Below, in pieces: positions 1 through 8,490 of a stretch of 48,244 nucleotides of DNA (the first letter of the stretch is position 1; each line of letters opens with the position of its first letter). A program made the position numbers and the translations under genes. The DNA lies in the NCBI GenBank assembly GCA_009886115.1, contig VFJJ01000123.1, forward strand, positions 1 to 48,244, in the 5' to 3' direction. The DNA is from Actinomycetota bacterium (GTDB lineage Bacteria > Actinomycetota > Acidimicrobiia > IMCC26256 > VFJJ01). The notes beneath the pieces are model-generated. The model saw only the letters and a list, made by a program, of their open reading frames with translations. It made no database searches and was not told the DNA's origin.

Positions 1-208
1 CACCTCGACCTCGCTCGACGATGACGATGACGACGATGACGACCGCACCTCGACCTCGCTCGACGATGACGATGACGATGATGACGACCGCACCTCGACC
101 TCGCTCGACGATGACGATGACGATGACGATGGCGACAACTCGGGTTCGGGCGGTAACTCCGGTTCCGGGAGCGACAACTCGGGCTCGGGGAAGGGCTCCG
201 ACGACTGA
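1..208 (+). CDS. 3' end of a truncated gene encoding a protein with an acidic Asp-repeat tail
   Basis: The reading frame is open from the left edge (codons start at base 2) to a TGA at 206-208, so only the C-terminus is visible. It consists of about three copies of a 15-residue unit (TSTSL, about nine Asp, Arg), followed by a Gly/Ser/Asn-rich tail ending in two Asp. Such polyacidic, low-complexity tails occur in secreted or Ca-binding proteins and in acidic tails of nucleic-acid-associated proteins. Nothing here identifies the body of the protein. The frame was chosen because it ends properly before the next gene and because acidic runs coded by alternating gac/gat look like selected protein sequence. 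Function unknown. Confidence 0.6.
   Translation, partial: TSTSLDDDDDDDDDRTSTSLDDDDDDDDDRTSTSLDDDDDDDDGDNSGSGGNSGSGSDNSGSGKGSDD
2..133 (+). repeat. 45-bp tandem repeat, about three copies
   Basis: Copies start at 2, 47 and 92; each is 15 codons (TSTSL, poly-Asp, Arg). The first two differ only at silent gac/gat positions, and the third ends in Gly instead of Asp-Arg. The array continues off the left edge, so the copy number is unknown. Confidence 0.85.
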
Positions 209-233
209 CCCGTCCACGGGGTGATGGCCGCCG

Positions 234-1130
234 ATGTCCCGGCTGTCGTCACCCCTGGTGCATTACCCTGCCCCGGTGCTCGTCGTCGACCAGCTCCCCA
301 GCCTGAACCGACCGGTCTTCGTGGTCGCGTTGTCGGGCTGGGTCGATGCGGGGACGGCGGGTGCCGGGGCTGCGGAGTACCTCGAGAACCTCCTCGTCGA
401 TCCCGTGACCTTCGCCCGGATCGACCTGGCCGACATCGTCGACCTCCAGCACACCCGGCCACAGGTCGGGCTCGACGGCGGTGAGACTCGCATCATCACC
501 TGGCCCGAGATCACCCTGGTGGCTGGCCAGGTGCCCTCGTCCGCCCGGCTCGCTGGTTCGCTCGACAGCCAGCACGTCGTGGTGATCCGGGGTCCTGAGC
601 CGGGCCTGCAGTGGCGGGCGTTCTGCGCCGAGCTGGTCGACCTCGCCCGCTCCGTCGACGCCCGGCTCGCCGTGATGCTCGCGGGGATGCCGGTGGTGGT
701 GTCGCACCGCCGCCCGATCCGGGTGCTGGCGACGGCGACGGCCCGTTCCCTGGCCCAGGAGGTCGAGCCGCTCCGGCCCGACTACGAGGGCCCGACCGGC
801 GTTCAGACGGTCCTCCAGCACGCCTTCGGGGCGGGAGGGGTTGCCGCCGTCGGGCTGTGGGCCCAGGTCCCGCACTATCTCGCCGGTGGCCCGTCGCCGG
901 CCGCCACGGCAGCCCTGATTCGACGGTTGGCCGAGATCGCCTCGCTGGCCGTCGACCCCGTCGATCTGACCGAGACCATCGCCGAGTACCACGTCAAGGT
1001 CGAAGAGACGTTGGGCGAGCGTCCCGACATGGCCGAGTTCGTCGAGCAGCTCGACAGCTCGTCTGACGGTCTGCCGACGGGTGACGAGCTCGCCTCGGAG
1101 ATCGAGCGGTTTCTTCGGGGCGACGAATGA
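234..1130 (+). CDS. PAC2 family protein (proteasome-assembly-chaperone fold)
   Basis: This 298-residue protein fits the PAC2 family. It has an N-terminal segment ending in ALSGWVDAG, a central segment typical of the family (VVVIRGPEPGLQW) and a C-terminal helical tail. PAC2 proteins are named for the eukaryotic proteasome assembly chaperone; the actinobacterial members are widespread but their role is not established, and no proteasome gene is visible here. The ATG at 234 is preceded by a GGGGTG stretch about nine bases upstream. It reads away from the truncated acidic-tail gene after a 25-bp gap and ends 123 bp before the zinc-ribbon gene. The family call is from remembered sequence pattern; the function is unknown. 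Confidence 0.75.
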   Translation: MSRLSSPLVHYPAPVLVVDQLPSLNRPVFVVALSGWVDAGTAGAGAAEYLENLLVDPVTFARIDLADIVDLQHTRPQVGLDGGETRIITWPEITLVAGQVPSSARLAGSLDSQHVVVIRGPEPGLQWRAFCAELVDLARSVDARLAVMLAGMPVVVSHRRPIRVLATATARSLAQEVEPLRPDYEGPTGVQTVLQHAFGAGGVAAVGLWAQVPHYLAGGPSPAATAALIRRLAEIASLAVDPVDLTETIAEYHVKVEETLGERPDMAEFVEQLDSSSDGLPTGDELASEIERFLRGDE

Positions 1131-1253
1131 CGAAGTTTCTCCCGAAGTCCGCTCAAGTTCGTCGATCAGGGTGCCGATCCCTCCTAGGGGGATTCAACCT
1201 TGTGGAATACCCCCCTTCGGCCGTGCCCGGCGAGGACGCGAGGTGACGGAGCA

Positions 1254-1586
1254 GTGAGCAAGCGAATAGATTCCCGCTGTCCCACCTGCGGGCCGCTCGT
1301 CGTCGACGCCGGTTCGGTCGATGTTCACCACGACCAGGCGCGCGGCGTTGCCCGCTATTCGTTCCGTTGCGCCAGTTGCAGCGAGGTGATCGTCGGCGAC
1401 CTCCACGAGGCCATCGTGCCGCTGCTCGTGCAGGCTGGAGCGCAGGTCACCGTGGTGTGCCGCTCGCCCGAGCTTCCCGAGGGGGAGCGGATCGACGCGC
1501 CGATCACCGAGATGCACGTCGCCGCGGCCGTCGCGCTGCTCGATCGGGTCGACCCCATCGCCGCGCTCCTGGCCATCGACGGCTGA
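1254..1586 (+). CDS. Small zinc-ribbon-like protein of unknown function
   Basis: A 110-residue protein with two CxxC knuckles (C9/C12 and C39/C42) separated by about 26 residues, typical of a treble-clef or zinc-ribbon site, followed by a helical C-terminal half. I chose GTG 1254 because AGGTGA at 1241-1246 gives a good ribosome binding site 7 bases upstream, whereas an ATG at 1200 in the same frame lacks one. The upstream 120 bp contain an imperfect palindrome around CCTAGG (about 1180-1196) that might be regulatory. It could be a small nucleic-acid-binding or regulatory protein, but no named family is recognised. It is convergent with metF, with only 39 bp between them. Confidence 0.65.
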   Translation: MSKRIDSRCPTCGPLVVDAGSVDVHHDQARGVARYSFRCASCSEVIVGDLHEAIVPLLVQAGAQVTVVCRSPELPEGERIDAPITEMHVAAAVALLDRVDPIAALLAIDG

Positions 1587-1625
1587 GTCACCCTCGACGC
1601 TTCGAACAGCTCGGCGCGGCCGGGC

Positions 1626-2483
1626 TCAGGTGACGGCGAGCCCGAGGTTCGCGTACACCTCACGCGTGGCGCTCGAACGGTTGAGCGTGTAGAAGTGCAA
1701 CCCCGGTGCGCCCCCTTCGAGGAGCTCGGCGCACAGCTCGGTAGCGGCTTCGACACCGATGCGCCGCACGTCGTCGGGAGTGGCGCCAGCGCGGAGGCGC
1801 TCGACGAGAGCGCTCGGAACCGCGGCACCCGACATGGCGGCCATGCGCTCGATCGAGGCCAGGTTCGTGATCGGCATGACGCCGGGGATGACGGGCTTGG
1901 TGGCGCCCAGGGCGGCCAGCTCGTCGACGAGTCGGCGATAGTCGTCGGCCCGGAAGAAGAACTGGGTGATGGCGAAGTCGGCCGTCGACAACTTGGTGGC
2001 CAGGTTGCGGCGATCGCTCGCCCGGTCAGGTGAACGCGGATGCACCTCCGGGTGGGCCGCGACACCGATCGAGAACGGGCCGACGCCACGCACCAGCTCG
2101 ACGAGCTCGTGAGCATTCGCGAGATCGGACTTCGGGGCATCGAGATCCTGGGGTGGATCGCCTCCCAGGGCCAGGATGTTCTCGACGCCCTCGTCGCGGT
2201 AACGGGCCACGATGTCGACCAGCTCGGCGCGGGTGTGAGCCACACAGGTCAGGTGGGCCATGGGCGTCATGGCTCCGGCCCGGAGGATCGAGGTCACGAT
2301 CTCGTGGGTACGTTGCCGGGTGGAGCCACCGGCTCCATAGGTCACCGACACGAACGATGGCCGCAACGGGGCCAGCTCGCCGAGCGTGGTCACGAGCTGG
2401 ATCGCCGCCTGCTCGGTCTGGGGTGGGAAGAACTCGAAGGAGAATGTGCGTCCTCGAGCGAGAAGGTCGGTGATGTTGGCCAT
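1626..2483 (-). CDS. metF: 5,10-methylenetetrahydrofolate reductase
   Basis: MetF reduces 5,10-methylene-THF to 5-methyl-THF with FAD, supplying the methyl group for methionine synthesis in the cytoplasm. The 285-residue protein has the family start FSFEFFPP with the catalytic Glu at about residue 17, the VSVTYGAGG segment, LALGGDPP, and FFFRADDYRR and PGVMPITN blocks, matching the usual 280-300 residues of bacterial MetF. The ATG at 2483 is followed immediately by MANITDLL; the frame runs open further upstream but enters the divergent neighbour. It is transcribed away from the membrane protein gene at 2553 across a 69-bp gap that holds an 18-bp palindrome. Confidence 0.95.
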   Translation of the reverse strand: MANITDLLARGRTFSFEFFPPQTEQAAIQLVTTLGELAPLRPSFVSVTYGAGGSTRQRTHEIVTSILRAGAMTPMAHLTCVAHTRAELVDIVARYRDEGVENILALGGDPPQDLDAPKSDLANAHELVELVRGVGPFSIGVAAHPEVHPRSPDRASDRRNLATKLSTADFAITQFFFRADDYRRLVDELAALGATKPVIPGVMPITNLASIERMAAMSGAAVPSALVERLRAGATPDDVRRIGVEAATELCAELLEGGAPGLHFYTLNRSSATREVYANLGLAVT

Positions 2484-2498
2484 GCCCGAGAGTCTCGC

Positions 2499-2516
2499 GC
2501 TCGCGCCGGCGCGAGC
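2499..2516. promoter_or_regulatory. 18-bp perfect palindrome in the metF divergent promoter region
   Basis: GCTCGCGCCGGCGCGAGC is self-complementary over its full length and lies 16 bp upstream of the metF start codon and 36 bp upstream of the divergent gene. The position suits a dimeric repressor's operator, or a leader hairpin. Which regulator would bind cannot be told from sequence alone. Confidence 0.45.
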
Positions 2517-2552
2517 CGGGTCTCGAGTGCCGCCTGCGCTAGAACCATCCTC

Positions 2553-2966
2553 ATGTCGGTCGTGGAGATCAACGCCCTCATGCTCGCGGTCGGTTCGGCA
2601 ACGCGGCATGCGCTCGACATCCACGCGTGGTGGGGGTGGGTCGCCATCGTGGCCAACGGCGCCGCGGGGGTCGTTGGCCTGGTGCTGTGGAGGCACTGGC
2701 AGTGGCGCGGACGCTGGTACTGGTGGATGTGCGCGACGGCCCAGGCGATCATGCTCGTCCAGGTGTTCCTGGGTGTGGTGGTCGTCTCCGACGAATCGAT
2801 CGTGGCGCCGCGCTTTCACATGTTCTACGGGTTCGTCGCGTTCATCACCGTCGGGCTCGTGTACTCGTACCGTGTGCAGCTCCCGGGGAGGGTGGAGATG
2901 CTCTACGGCTTCACCGGGCTGTTCATCATGGGCCTCGGTCTGCGGGCCTGGTTGCAGGTGGCCTGA
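2553..2966 (+). CDS. Small integral membrane protein, about four transmembrane helices
   Basis: The 137-residue product has four hydrophobic stretches, roughly residues 24-46, 55-75, 84-105 and 115-135, with short loops. Histidines sit near helix ends (HALDIHAWW near residues 19-26 and FHMFYGF in the middle), reminiscent of heme-ligand positions in small cytochrome-b-like proteins, but this is only suggestive. The ATG at 2553 is the first good start after the metF divergent region. Its TGA overlaps the ddl ATG by one base (TGATG), so it is probably co-transcribed and translationally coupled with ddl. No specific family was recognised. Confidence 0.7.
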   Translation: MSVVEINALMLAVGSATRHALDIHAWWGWVAIVANGAAGVVGLVLWRHWQWRGRWYWWMCATAQAIMLVQVFLGVVVVSDESIVAPRFHMFYGFVAFITVGLVYSYRVQLPGRVEMLYGFTGLFIMGLGLRAWLQVA

Positions 2967-4084
2967 TGGCCGGCCATGGACGTCGCCTGCGGGTGATGCT
3001 GCTGTTTGGTGGCCGCTCGGCCGAGCACGACGTGTCGCGCGTCTCTGCCGTGTCGGTGGGCCGGGCGCTCGATCCGGCCCGGTTCATCGTGGAGCCCATC
3101 GGCATCACCCGCGAGGGCCTCTGGGTGCGCGCTGACGCGGCCCGTGAGCTCCTGGCCGATCACGCGCAAGCCCTCCCCGAGGGTCTCCCGATGGAGGGCC
3201 GGCTCATCGGTGGCGGTACCACGCTCCCGGGCCCGGACCTGTTCGGCCCAGGCACAGCCGACCCCAACGGCCAGCCGGTCGACGTGGTGATCCCGCTCCT
3301 GCACGGCCCCTACGGCGAGGACGGGACCATCCAGGGGCTGCTCGAGATCGCCGGGGTGGCCTACGTGGGCTCGGGGGTGCTCGGCTCGGCGTTGGCGATG
3401 GACAAGGTCTCGATGAAGCGGGCCTTCCTGGCCTGCGGTATCCCGACCCCGAGGTTCATCGACTTCCGCGAGTGGGATGTCGGACCGGCGCTCATCGCCC
3501 GCATCGAACGTGAGCTCGGGTACCCGTGCTTCGTCAAGCCGGCCAACATGGGATCGTCGATCGGGGTGTCGAAGGTCGTCGATCGCGCTGGCCTGGCTGG
3601 TGCCATCGCCCTGGCCCTGGAGCTCGACGAGTACGGGATCGTCGAAGAAGCGGTGACCGGGCGGGAGATAGAGGTCGGGGTCCTGGGTGATCACCCGCCG
3701 ATGGCCTCCGTGCCGGGCGAGATCGTGCCGGGCGCCGAGTTCTACACCTACGACGACAAGTACCTCGACGGGCTGGCCCAGCTGATCGCACCGGCCGCTC
3801 TCGGCCCTGCCGACATGGCCGAGGTGCGGCGACTCGCCATCGAGGCGTTCGTGGCCTGTCGCTGCGATGCCATGGCCCGGGTCGACTTCTTCTTCGAGGA
3901 GGGCGGTCGGGGCTTCGTGTGCAACGAGGTGAACACCATCCCCGGGTTCACGGCGATCTCGATGTATCCCCGCGTGTGGCAGGAGTCGGGAGTGAGCTAC
4001 CCCGAGCTGGTCGAGCGGCTCGTGGAGCTGGCCATCGAGCGCCACCAGCGTCGCATGCGTCGGGCCGGAGCCCCGCGTCGGTGA
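2966..4084 (+). CDS. ddl: D-alanine--D-alanine ligase
   Basis: An ATP-grasp ligase that joins two D-alanines for the peptidoglycan pentapeptide. The 372-residue protein shows the N-terminal LLFGGRSAEHDVS motif, LHGPYGEDGTIQG, the ATP-grasp segment CFVKPANMGSSIGVSK, and the C-terminal metal-binding block FVCNEVNTIPGF. Length and motif order match Ddl. The ATG shares a base with the stop of the preceding membrane protein gene. In many actinobacteria ddl lies in a neighbourhood with thiL, ung and the DAK2/recG pair; here the last two reappear 2.7 kb downstream but thiL and ung are not seen. Confident assignment. Confidence 0.97.
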   Translation: MAGHGRRLRVMLLFGGRSAEHDVSRVSAVSVGRALDPARFIVEPIGITREGLWVRADAARELLADHAQALPEGLPMEGRLIGGGTTLPGPDLFGPGTADPNGQPVDVVIPLLHGPYGEDGTIQGLLEIAGVAYVGSGVLGSALAMDKVSMKRAFLACGIPTPRFIDFREWDVGPALIARIERELGYPCFVKPANMGSSIGVSKVVDRAGLAGAIALALELDEYGIVEEAVTGREIEVGVLGDHPPMASVPGEIVPGAEFYTYDDKYLDGLAQLIAPAALGPADMAEVRRLAIEAFVACRCDAMARVDFFFEEGGRGFVCNEVNTIPGFTAISMYPRVWQESGVSYPELVERLVELAIERHQRRMRRAGAPRR

Positions 4085-4113
4085 GCCCTCGACGCCCGAT
4101 ACCCTGCTGCCTG

Positions 4114-4141
4114 CTGCCCGCTGCCCGCTGCCCGCTGCCCG
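4114..4141. repeat. 7-bp tandem repeat (CTGCCCG) x4
   Basis: Four perfect copies of CTGCCCG, preceded by degenerate CTGCTGC units, lie in the 68-bp gap between the convergent ddl and Lrp/AsnC-like genes. There is no inverted repeat here, so no obvious terminator. Confidence 0.9.
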
Positions 4142-4152
4142 CTACACGGCCG

Positions 4153-4389
4153 TCACAGGTGGACGATGGGGCAGGTCAAGGTGCGGGTGATGCCGTCGAC
4201 GAGCTGGATCTTGGAGACGACCATCTTGCCCAGGTCGTCGACGGAGTCGGCCTCGGTCTTGGCGATCACGTCGTAGGGTCCGGTCACGTCCTCGGCCGAC
4301 AAGACGCCGGAGATGGCTCGGATCGACGTCGCGACGTGGGCCGCTTTGCCCACCTCGGTTTGGATCAGCACGTACGCCTGGACCGACAT
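4153..4389 (-). CDS. Stand-alone Lrp/AsnC ligand-binding (RAM) domain protein
   Basis: A 78-residue protein with only the beta-alpha-beta-beta-alpha-beta RAM domain of Lrp/AsnC regulators: AYVLIQTEVGKA at the start, then an alternation ending in GITRTLTCPIVHL. The helix-turn-helix part is missing. Such stand-alone domains are common in actinobacteria; they form ring-like dimers or octamers and may bind amino acids or modulate full-length Lrp proteins. Its place between ddl and PEP carboxykinase fits amino-acid/carbon sensing, but that is inference. The ATG at 4389 is the only good start. Confidence 0.85.
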   Translation of the reverse strand: MSVQAYVLIQTEVGKAAHVATSIRAISGVLSAEDVTGPYDVIAKTEADSVDDLGKMVVSKIQLVDGITRTLTCPIVHL

Positions 4390-4479
4390 CGGACCTCCCG
4401 GAGGGTTTCGGATGCGTCACACTAGCGCCGGCTCCGTGACGGGGCCCGGGGAACGCCCGAGGTGGGCTCCGACGTCGAA

Positions 4480-6276
4480 TCAGTCCTGCGCGAGCCGCTT
4501 CTCGAGGTCGCGCAGCTGATCGGTGAGCGCTCCCGGCATGTTCTCGCCCAGTGTGCCGTAGTACTCCTCGATGAGCGGGATCTCGTGGCGCCACTCGTCC
4601 TCGTCGACGGCGAGGAGCTGCCCGAGCTGATCGGGGGAGATCGCCAGACCATCGAGATCGAGGGACTCCGGTGCGGGCACCCAGCCGATGGGCGTCTCGA
4701 CGGCCGAGCCGGCGTCGGTGACACGCTGCACGATCCACTTCACGACCCGGCTGTTGTCGCCGAAGCCGGGCCAGAGGAACGAGCCGTCGGCGCCCCTGCG
4801 GAACCAGTTCACGTAGAAGATCTGGGGGAGCTTGGCCGGATCGGCGCCGGCGCCGATCTCCAGCCAGTGTGCGAGGTAGCCGGCCATGTCGTAGCCGCAG
4901 AACGGCAACATGGCGAACGGGTCGCGTCGCACGATTCCCACGCCGCCCGATTGCGCTGCCGTCGTCTCGGACGAGACGACCGATCCGAGGAAGACCCCGT
5001 GCTCCCATGAGGCCGCCTGGGTGACGAGGGGGATGGTCGACGCCCGACGACCGCCGAAGAGGATCGCCGAGATCGGAACGCCTGCCGGGTCTTCCCACTC
5101 GGGGGCGATCGACGGGCATTGGCTCGCCGCCACCGTGAAGCGGGCGTTGGGATGCGCAGCCGGGGTTCCCGAGGCGGGCGTCCAGTCCTGACCACGCCAA
5201 TCGGTGAGGTGCGCCGGAGTCTCGCCATCCATACCTTCCCACCAGACGTCGCCGTCGTCGGTGAGCGCGGTGTTCGTGAAGATGCAGTTGGCGCGGAGGG
5301 TCTCGAGGGCATTGGGATTGGTCGTGGCCGAGGTACCGGGCGCGACCCCGAAGAAACCGGCCTCGGGGTTGATCGCGTAGAGGCGTCCGTCGGCCCCGAA
5401 CTTCATCCACGCGATGTCGTCGCCGACCGTCTCGATCTTCCATCCTGCGATCGTGGGGACCATCATCGCCATGTTCGTCTTGCCGCACGCCGACGGGAAC
5501 GCAGCGGCGATGTAGCGCTTCTCCCCGTTGGGAGGCGTGACGCCGAGGATCAGCATGTGCTCGGCCAGCCAACCCTCGTCGCGAGCCATCACCGAGGCGA
5601 TCCGGAGCGCGAAGCACTTCTTGCCGAGCAGCGCGTTGCCGCCGTACCCCGAGCCGTACGACCAGATCTCGCGGGGCTCGGGGAAGTGCACGATGTACTT
5701 GCGGTCGGGATCGCACGGCCAGGCGACGTCGGCCTCTCCGTCGGCGAGAGGCTTGCCGACGGAGTGCAGGCAGCGCACGAACTCGCCGTCACCGAGGGTG
5801 TCGAGCACCGACTGGCCCATGCGGGTCATGATCCTCATGGAGGCGGCGACGTACGGGGAGTCGGTGAGCTGCACGCCGATGTGGGCGATCGGGCTGCCGA
5901 GCGGGCCCATCGAGAACGGCACCACGTACATGGTGCGGCCCCGCATCGACCCGGTGAAGAGCGCGGTGAGCTCGGTGCGCATCTCGGCCGGCGGGCGCCA
6001 GTTGTTGGTGGGACCGGCCGCCTCGGCGGTCGCTGAGCAGATGAAGGTGCGATCCTCGACGCGAGCGACGTCACCCGGATCGGAGCGGGCCCAGAAGCTG
6101 TTGGGACGAAGCTGCTCGTTGAGCGGTGTGAACGTGCCGGCCGCGACGAGCTCCGCGGTGAGCCGGTCGTACTCGCTCTGGGAGCCATCGCACCAGACCA
6201 CGTGGTTCGGCTCGAAAATCCCGGCCCAGGTTTCGACCCAATCGAGCAGCGGACGATTGCTCGTCGTCGCAGCCAT
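4480..6276 (-). CDS. pckG: Phosphoenolpyruvate carboxykinase (GTP)
   Basis: Cytoplasmic enzyme converting oxaloacetate and GTP to PEP, CO2 and GDP, the entry step of gluconeogenesis. The 598-residue length is right for the GTP-dependent class. Visible motifs include VCWCDGS-like N-terminal [12 protein letters not shown], the [16 protein letters not shown] substrate region, [18 protein letters not shown], the P-loop FPSACGKTN near residue 265 with the class-specific Cys, and WVNWFR-like [10 protein letters not shown]. The ATG start at 6276 gives the normal N-terminus. About 190 bp separate it from the OB-fold gene upstream on the same strand, room for its own promoter. Confidence 0.97.
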   Translation of the reverse strand: MAATTSNRPLLDWVETWAGIFEPNHVVWCDGSQSEYDRLTAELVAAGTFTPLNEQLRPNSFWARSDPGDVARVEDRTFICSATAEAAGPTNNWRPPAEMRTELTALFTGSMRGRTMYVVPFSMGPLGSPIAHIGVQLTDSPYVAASMRIMTRMGQSVLDTLGDGEFVRCLHSVGKPLADGEADVAWPCDPDRKYIVHFPEPREIWSYGSGYGGNALLGKKCFALRIASVMARDEGWLAEHMLILGVTPPNGEKRYIAAAFPSACGKTNMAMMVPTIAGWKIETVGDDIAWMKFGADGRLYAINPEAGFFGVAPGTSATTNPNALETLRANCIFTNTALTDDGDVWWEGMDGETPAHLTDWRGQDWTPASGTPAAHPNARFTVAASQCPSIAPEWEDPAGVPISAILFGGRRASTIPLVTQAASWEHGVFLGSVVSSETTAAQSGGVGIVRRDPFAMLPFCGYDMAGYLAHWLEIGAGADPAKLPQIFYVNWFRRGADGSFLWPGFGDNSRVVKWIVQRVTDAGSAVETPIGWVPAPESLDLDGLAISPDQLGQLLAVDEDEWRHEIPLIEEYYGTLGENMPGALTDQLRDLEKRLAQD

Positions 6277-6470
6277 CTGCGCTCCTTCCGGCGCCCCGTC
6301 GCGCCGTCACCGGACCGTTCATCCATTGCGGCGAACGGCCTCCAAGAGGTCCGAGGATGGTACTTGTCGGCGACCCGACCCGAGGAACGGCCCGCGCTCG
6401 CCGGCTGAACCTCCGAGGCATTCGGCCCGATCGAGATCGCGTGGTCGTCGTCGCGGCGATCGCGCCGGCC

Positions 6471-6695
6471 TCAGCCGGGGCGGGGCAGCCCCATGTCGAC
6501 CTCGGCGCCTGTGCGGAGCCGGCGGGCGTGACCATCGTCGTCGAGGTCGAACACCACCCGCTGACCCTGTCGCAGCATCCGGAAGATCGACCCGTCGAGC
6601 GCGTCGCCCGCCAGGAGGTACTCCGTTCGGTCGAGGTCACGCACGACGATGCCCTCGCCGGTGGTCGGATCGTAGGCCTTGATCACACCCTGCAT
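6471..6695 (-). CDS. Small cold-shock/OB-fold-like protein
   Basis: A 74-residue protein beginning MQGVIKAYDPTTGEGIVVRD, which aligns by eye with the cold-shock domain start (GxVKxFxxxxGxGFI), though it lacks the aromatic RNP motifs of true cold-shock proteins. The remainder is basic and beta-rich (QGQRVVFDLDDDG). It may bind RNA or act as a small regulatory OB-fold protein. I chose the ATG at 6695 rather than the longer in-frame extension, because the extension would overlap the divergent FakA-like gene's promoter and lacks conserved features. It is divergent from the FakA-like gene with 94 bp between starts. Confidence 0.7.
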   Translation of the reverse strand: MQGVIKAYDPTTGEGIVVRDLDRTEYLLAGDALDGSIFRMLRQGQRVVFDLDDDGHARRLRTGAEVDMGLPRPG

Positions 6696-6789
6696 GATCC
6701 CGAGCGTAGTAGCGACCCGAACCCGGTTCTCGGCTCGACCCAGGCGCACGAGGGCCGTCCCAGGCGACGGGTACGCTTCGGAGGTGACC

Positions 6790-8454
6790 GTGCTCGACAC
6801 GCTGGCCGCCGACGATGTCTCCCGGGTCACCGTGTGCTTTCGCGACGCGCTCCGCGACCATCAGGACGAGCTGAACCGCCTCAACGTGTACCCCGTCCCC
6901 GACGGCGACACCGGCACCAACATGGCCTTGACGATCGAGTCGGTGGTGGCCGAGCTCGTCGGCGCCGACGACATGGGCTCGGTGTGCGCGGCCCTCGCGC
7001 ACGGCTCGCTCATGGGCGCCCGGGGCAACTCGGGCGTGATCTCGAGCCAGGTGTTGCGGGGCTTGGCCGAGACCTGGCGTGAGCGCAGACAGGTGCGGGC
7101 CCGCGACATCGCGACGGCGTTGCGTCGGGCCACCGATGCGGCCTACGACGCCGTGCTCAGGCCCGTCGAGGGCACCATCCTCACCGTGGTGCGCAAGGCG
7201 GCTGAGGCGTGCGAGGCTCGACTGGCCGATGTCGACAACGCTGGTGTCGATCCTCCCTTGGGGGAGATGGTCGAGGTGGCGTCGAACGCCGCTGCGCGGG
7301 CGCTGGCCGAGACGCCCGATCAGCTCAGCGTCCTCGCTGAGGCCGGGGTGGTCGACGCCGGCGGCAAGGGCTTCACGCTCCTGCTCGACGCGCTCCGTCA
7401 TGTGGTGGGCGGGCGACCCGTGCCTCGTTCAGCCCCGGCGCCGTCGACCGGTGTCGACGCGGCCCGTCCCACAGCGGTCGCGGCCGGCGCGGGTTCGTCC
7501 GACATGGTCGGCTCGGCCCGCTACGAGGTGATGTTCCTGCTCGACGGGCCGTCGACGGCGCCGTCGGGGCTCAGGCGGGCGTGGGATGCCATCGGCGAGT
7601 CGATCGTCGTCACGGGGGGCGAGGGTGTGTACAGCTGTCACGTCCACACCGACGACATCGGGGCCGCGATCGAGGCCGGGATCGCGCTGGGGCGCCCGCA
7701 TCGTATCCGGATCACCGACCTGCACGATGAGGCCGGCGCCGATGTCGCCGATCCTGTGCCCGCGCCGCCTCGGGCGGTCTCGGCTCCTGGTATGAGCGCC
7801 GTGGTCGCGGTGGCGGCCGGAACGGGTGTCGCTGAGCTGTTCCGGACGCTCGGGGCGGCGGTGGTCGTCCCGGGCGGACAGACCATGAACCCGTCGACGG
7901 CCGACCTGCTCGTGGCCGTGCGCTCGGCCGGCGCCGAGCACGTCATCGTGCTGCCGAACAACAAGAACATCGTGGCCGTCGCGTCCCAGCTCGCCGGCCT
8001 CGTCGAGCTCGCCGGGCAGACGGTGCACGTCGTGGCGACCCACTCGGTGGCCGCGGGTCTCTCAGCCATGGTGGCCTTCGACGCCGCGACGTCCGGGGCC
8101 GCCAATCGCCAGAGCATGGGCGACGCTGCATCGCGAACCCGAACCGCCGAGGTCACGCGCGCGGTACGTGCTGCCTCCACCGAGGTCGGTGTCGTCACCG
8201 AGGGACAGTGGATGGCCTTGGCCGAGGAGCACATCGTCGGGGTCGCCGATGACGCAGTCGCCGCCGTGCTCGCGGCGCTCACGCCCCTGGTCGAGGACCG
8301 CACCGAGCTCCTCACCGTGATCGTGGGCGCCGACACCGATGCCATGCTCGTCGACGGGGTTCGCCGAGCGATCGCCGAGGCCTGGCCGGCGGTCGCCATC
8401 GAGGTGCACGACGGCGGGCAACCCCACTACCCGTTCGTCATCGGCGTCGAGTAG
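6790..8454 (+). CDS. DAK2/DhaL-domain protein, FakA-like fatty acid kinase
   Basis: The 554-residue protein has an N-terminal DhaL domain with the nucleotide/Mg site NVYPVPDGDTGTN (residues 32-44) and the GARGNSGVI loop, a linker rich in Ala/Pro near residues 215-240, and a C-terminal domain with GGQTMNPST and LPNNKNI. This is the FakA/YloV layout: ATP-dependent phosphorylation of fatty acids carried by a FakB (DegV) partner, which is not in this window. GTG 6790 was chosen because GGAGG at 6780-6784 is spaced five bases from it; a GTG at 6784 lies inside that site. The adjacency to recG is a conserved actinobacterial arrangement. Confidence 0.85.
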   Translation: MLDTLAADDVSRVTVCFRDALRDHQDELNRLNVYPVPDGDTGTNMALTIESVVAELVGADDMGSVCAALAHGSLMGARGNSGVISSQVLRGLAETWRERRQVRARDIATALRRATDAAYDAVLRPVEGTILTVVRKAAEACEARLADVDNAGVDPPLGEMVEVASNAAARALAETPDQLSVLAEAGVVDAGGKGFTLLLDALRHVVGGRPVPRSAPAPSTGVDAARPTAVAAGAGSSDMVGSARYEVMFLLDGPSTAPSGLRRAWDAIGESIVVTGGEGVYSCHVHTDDIGAAIEAGIALGRPHRIRITDLHDEAGADVADPVPAPPRAVSAPGMSAVVAVAAGTGVAELFRTLGAAVVVPGGQTMNPSTADLLVAVRSAGAEHVIVLPNNKNIVAVASQLAGLVELAGQTVHVVATHSVAAGLSAMVAFDAATSGAANRQSMGDAASRTRTAEVTRAVRAASTEVGVVTEGQWMALAEEHIVGVADDAVAAVLAALTPLVEDRTELLTVIVGADTDAMLVDGVRRAIAEAWPAVAIEVHDGGQPHYPFVIGVE

Positions 8455-8490
8455 GCGTCGGGCCGCTCCGTCGGACATCGGGGACTCGTC

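Noticed and set aside
21-224. A plus-strand ORF with Met-Thr and Arg-Pro repeats at the left edge
   Set aside because: It is an alternate-frame reading of the 45-bp repeat; the acidic frame continues from outside the window and ends at a proper stop.
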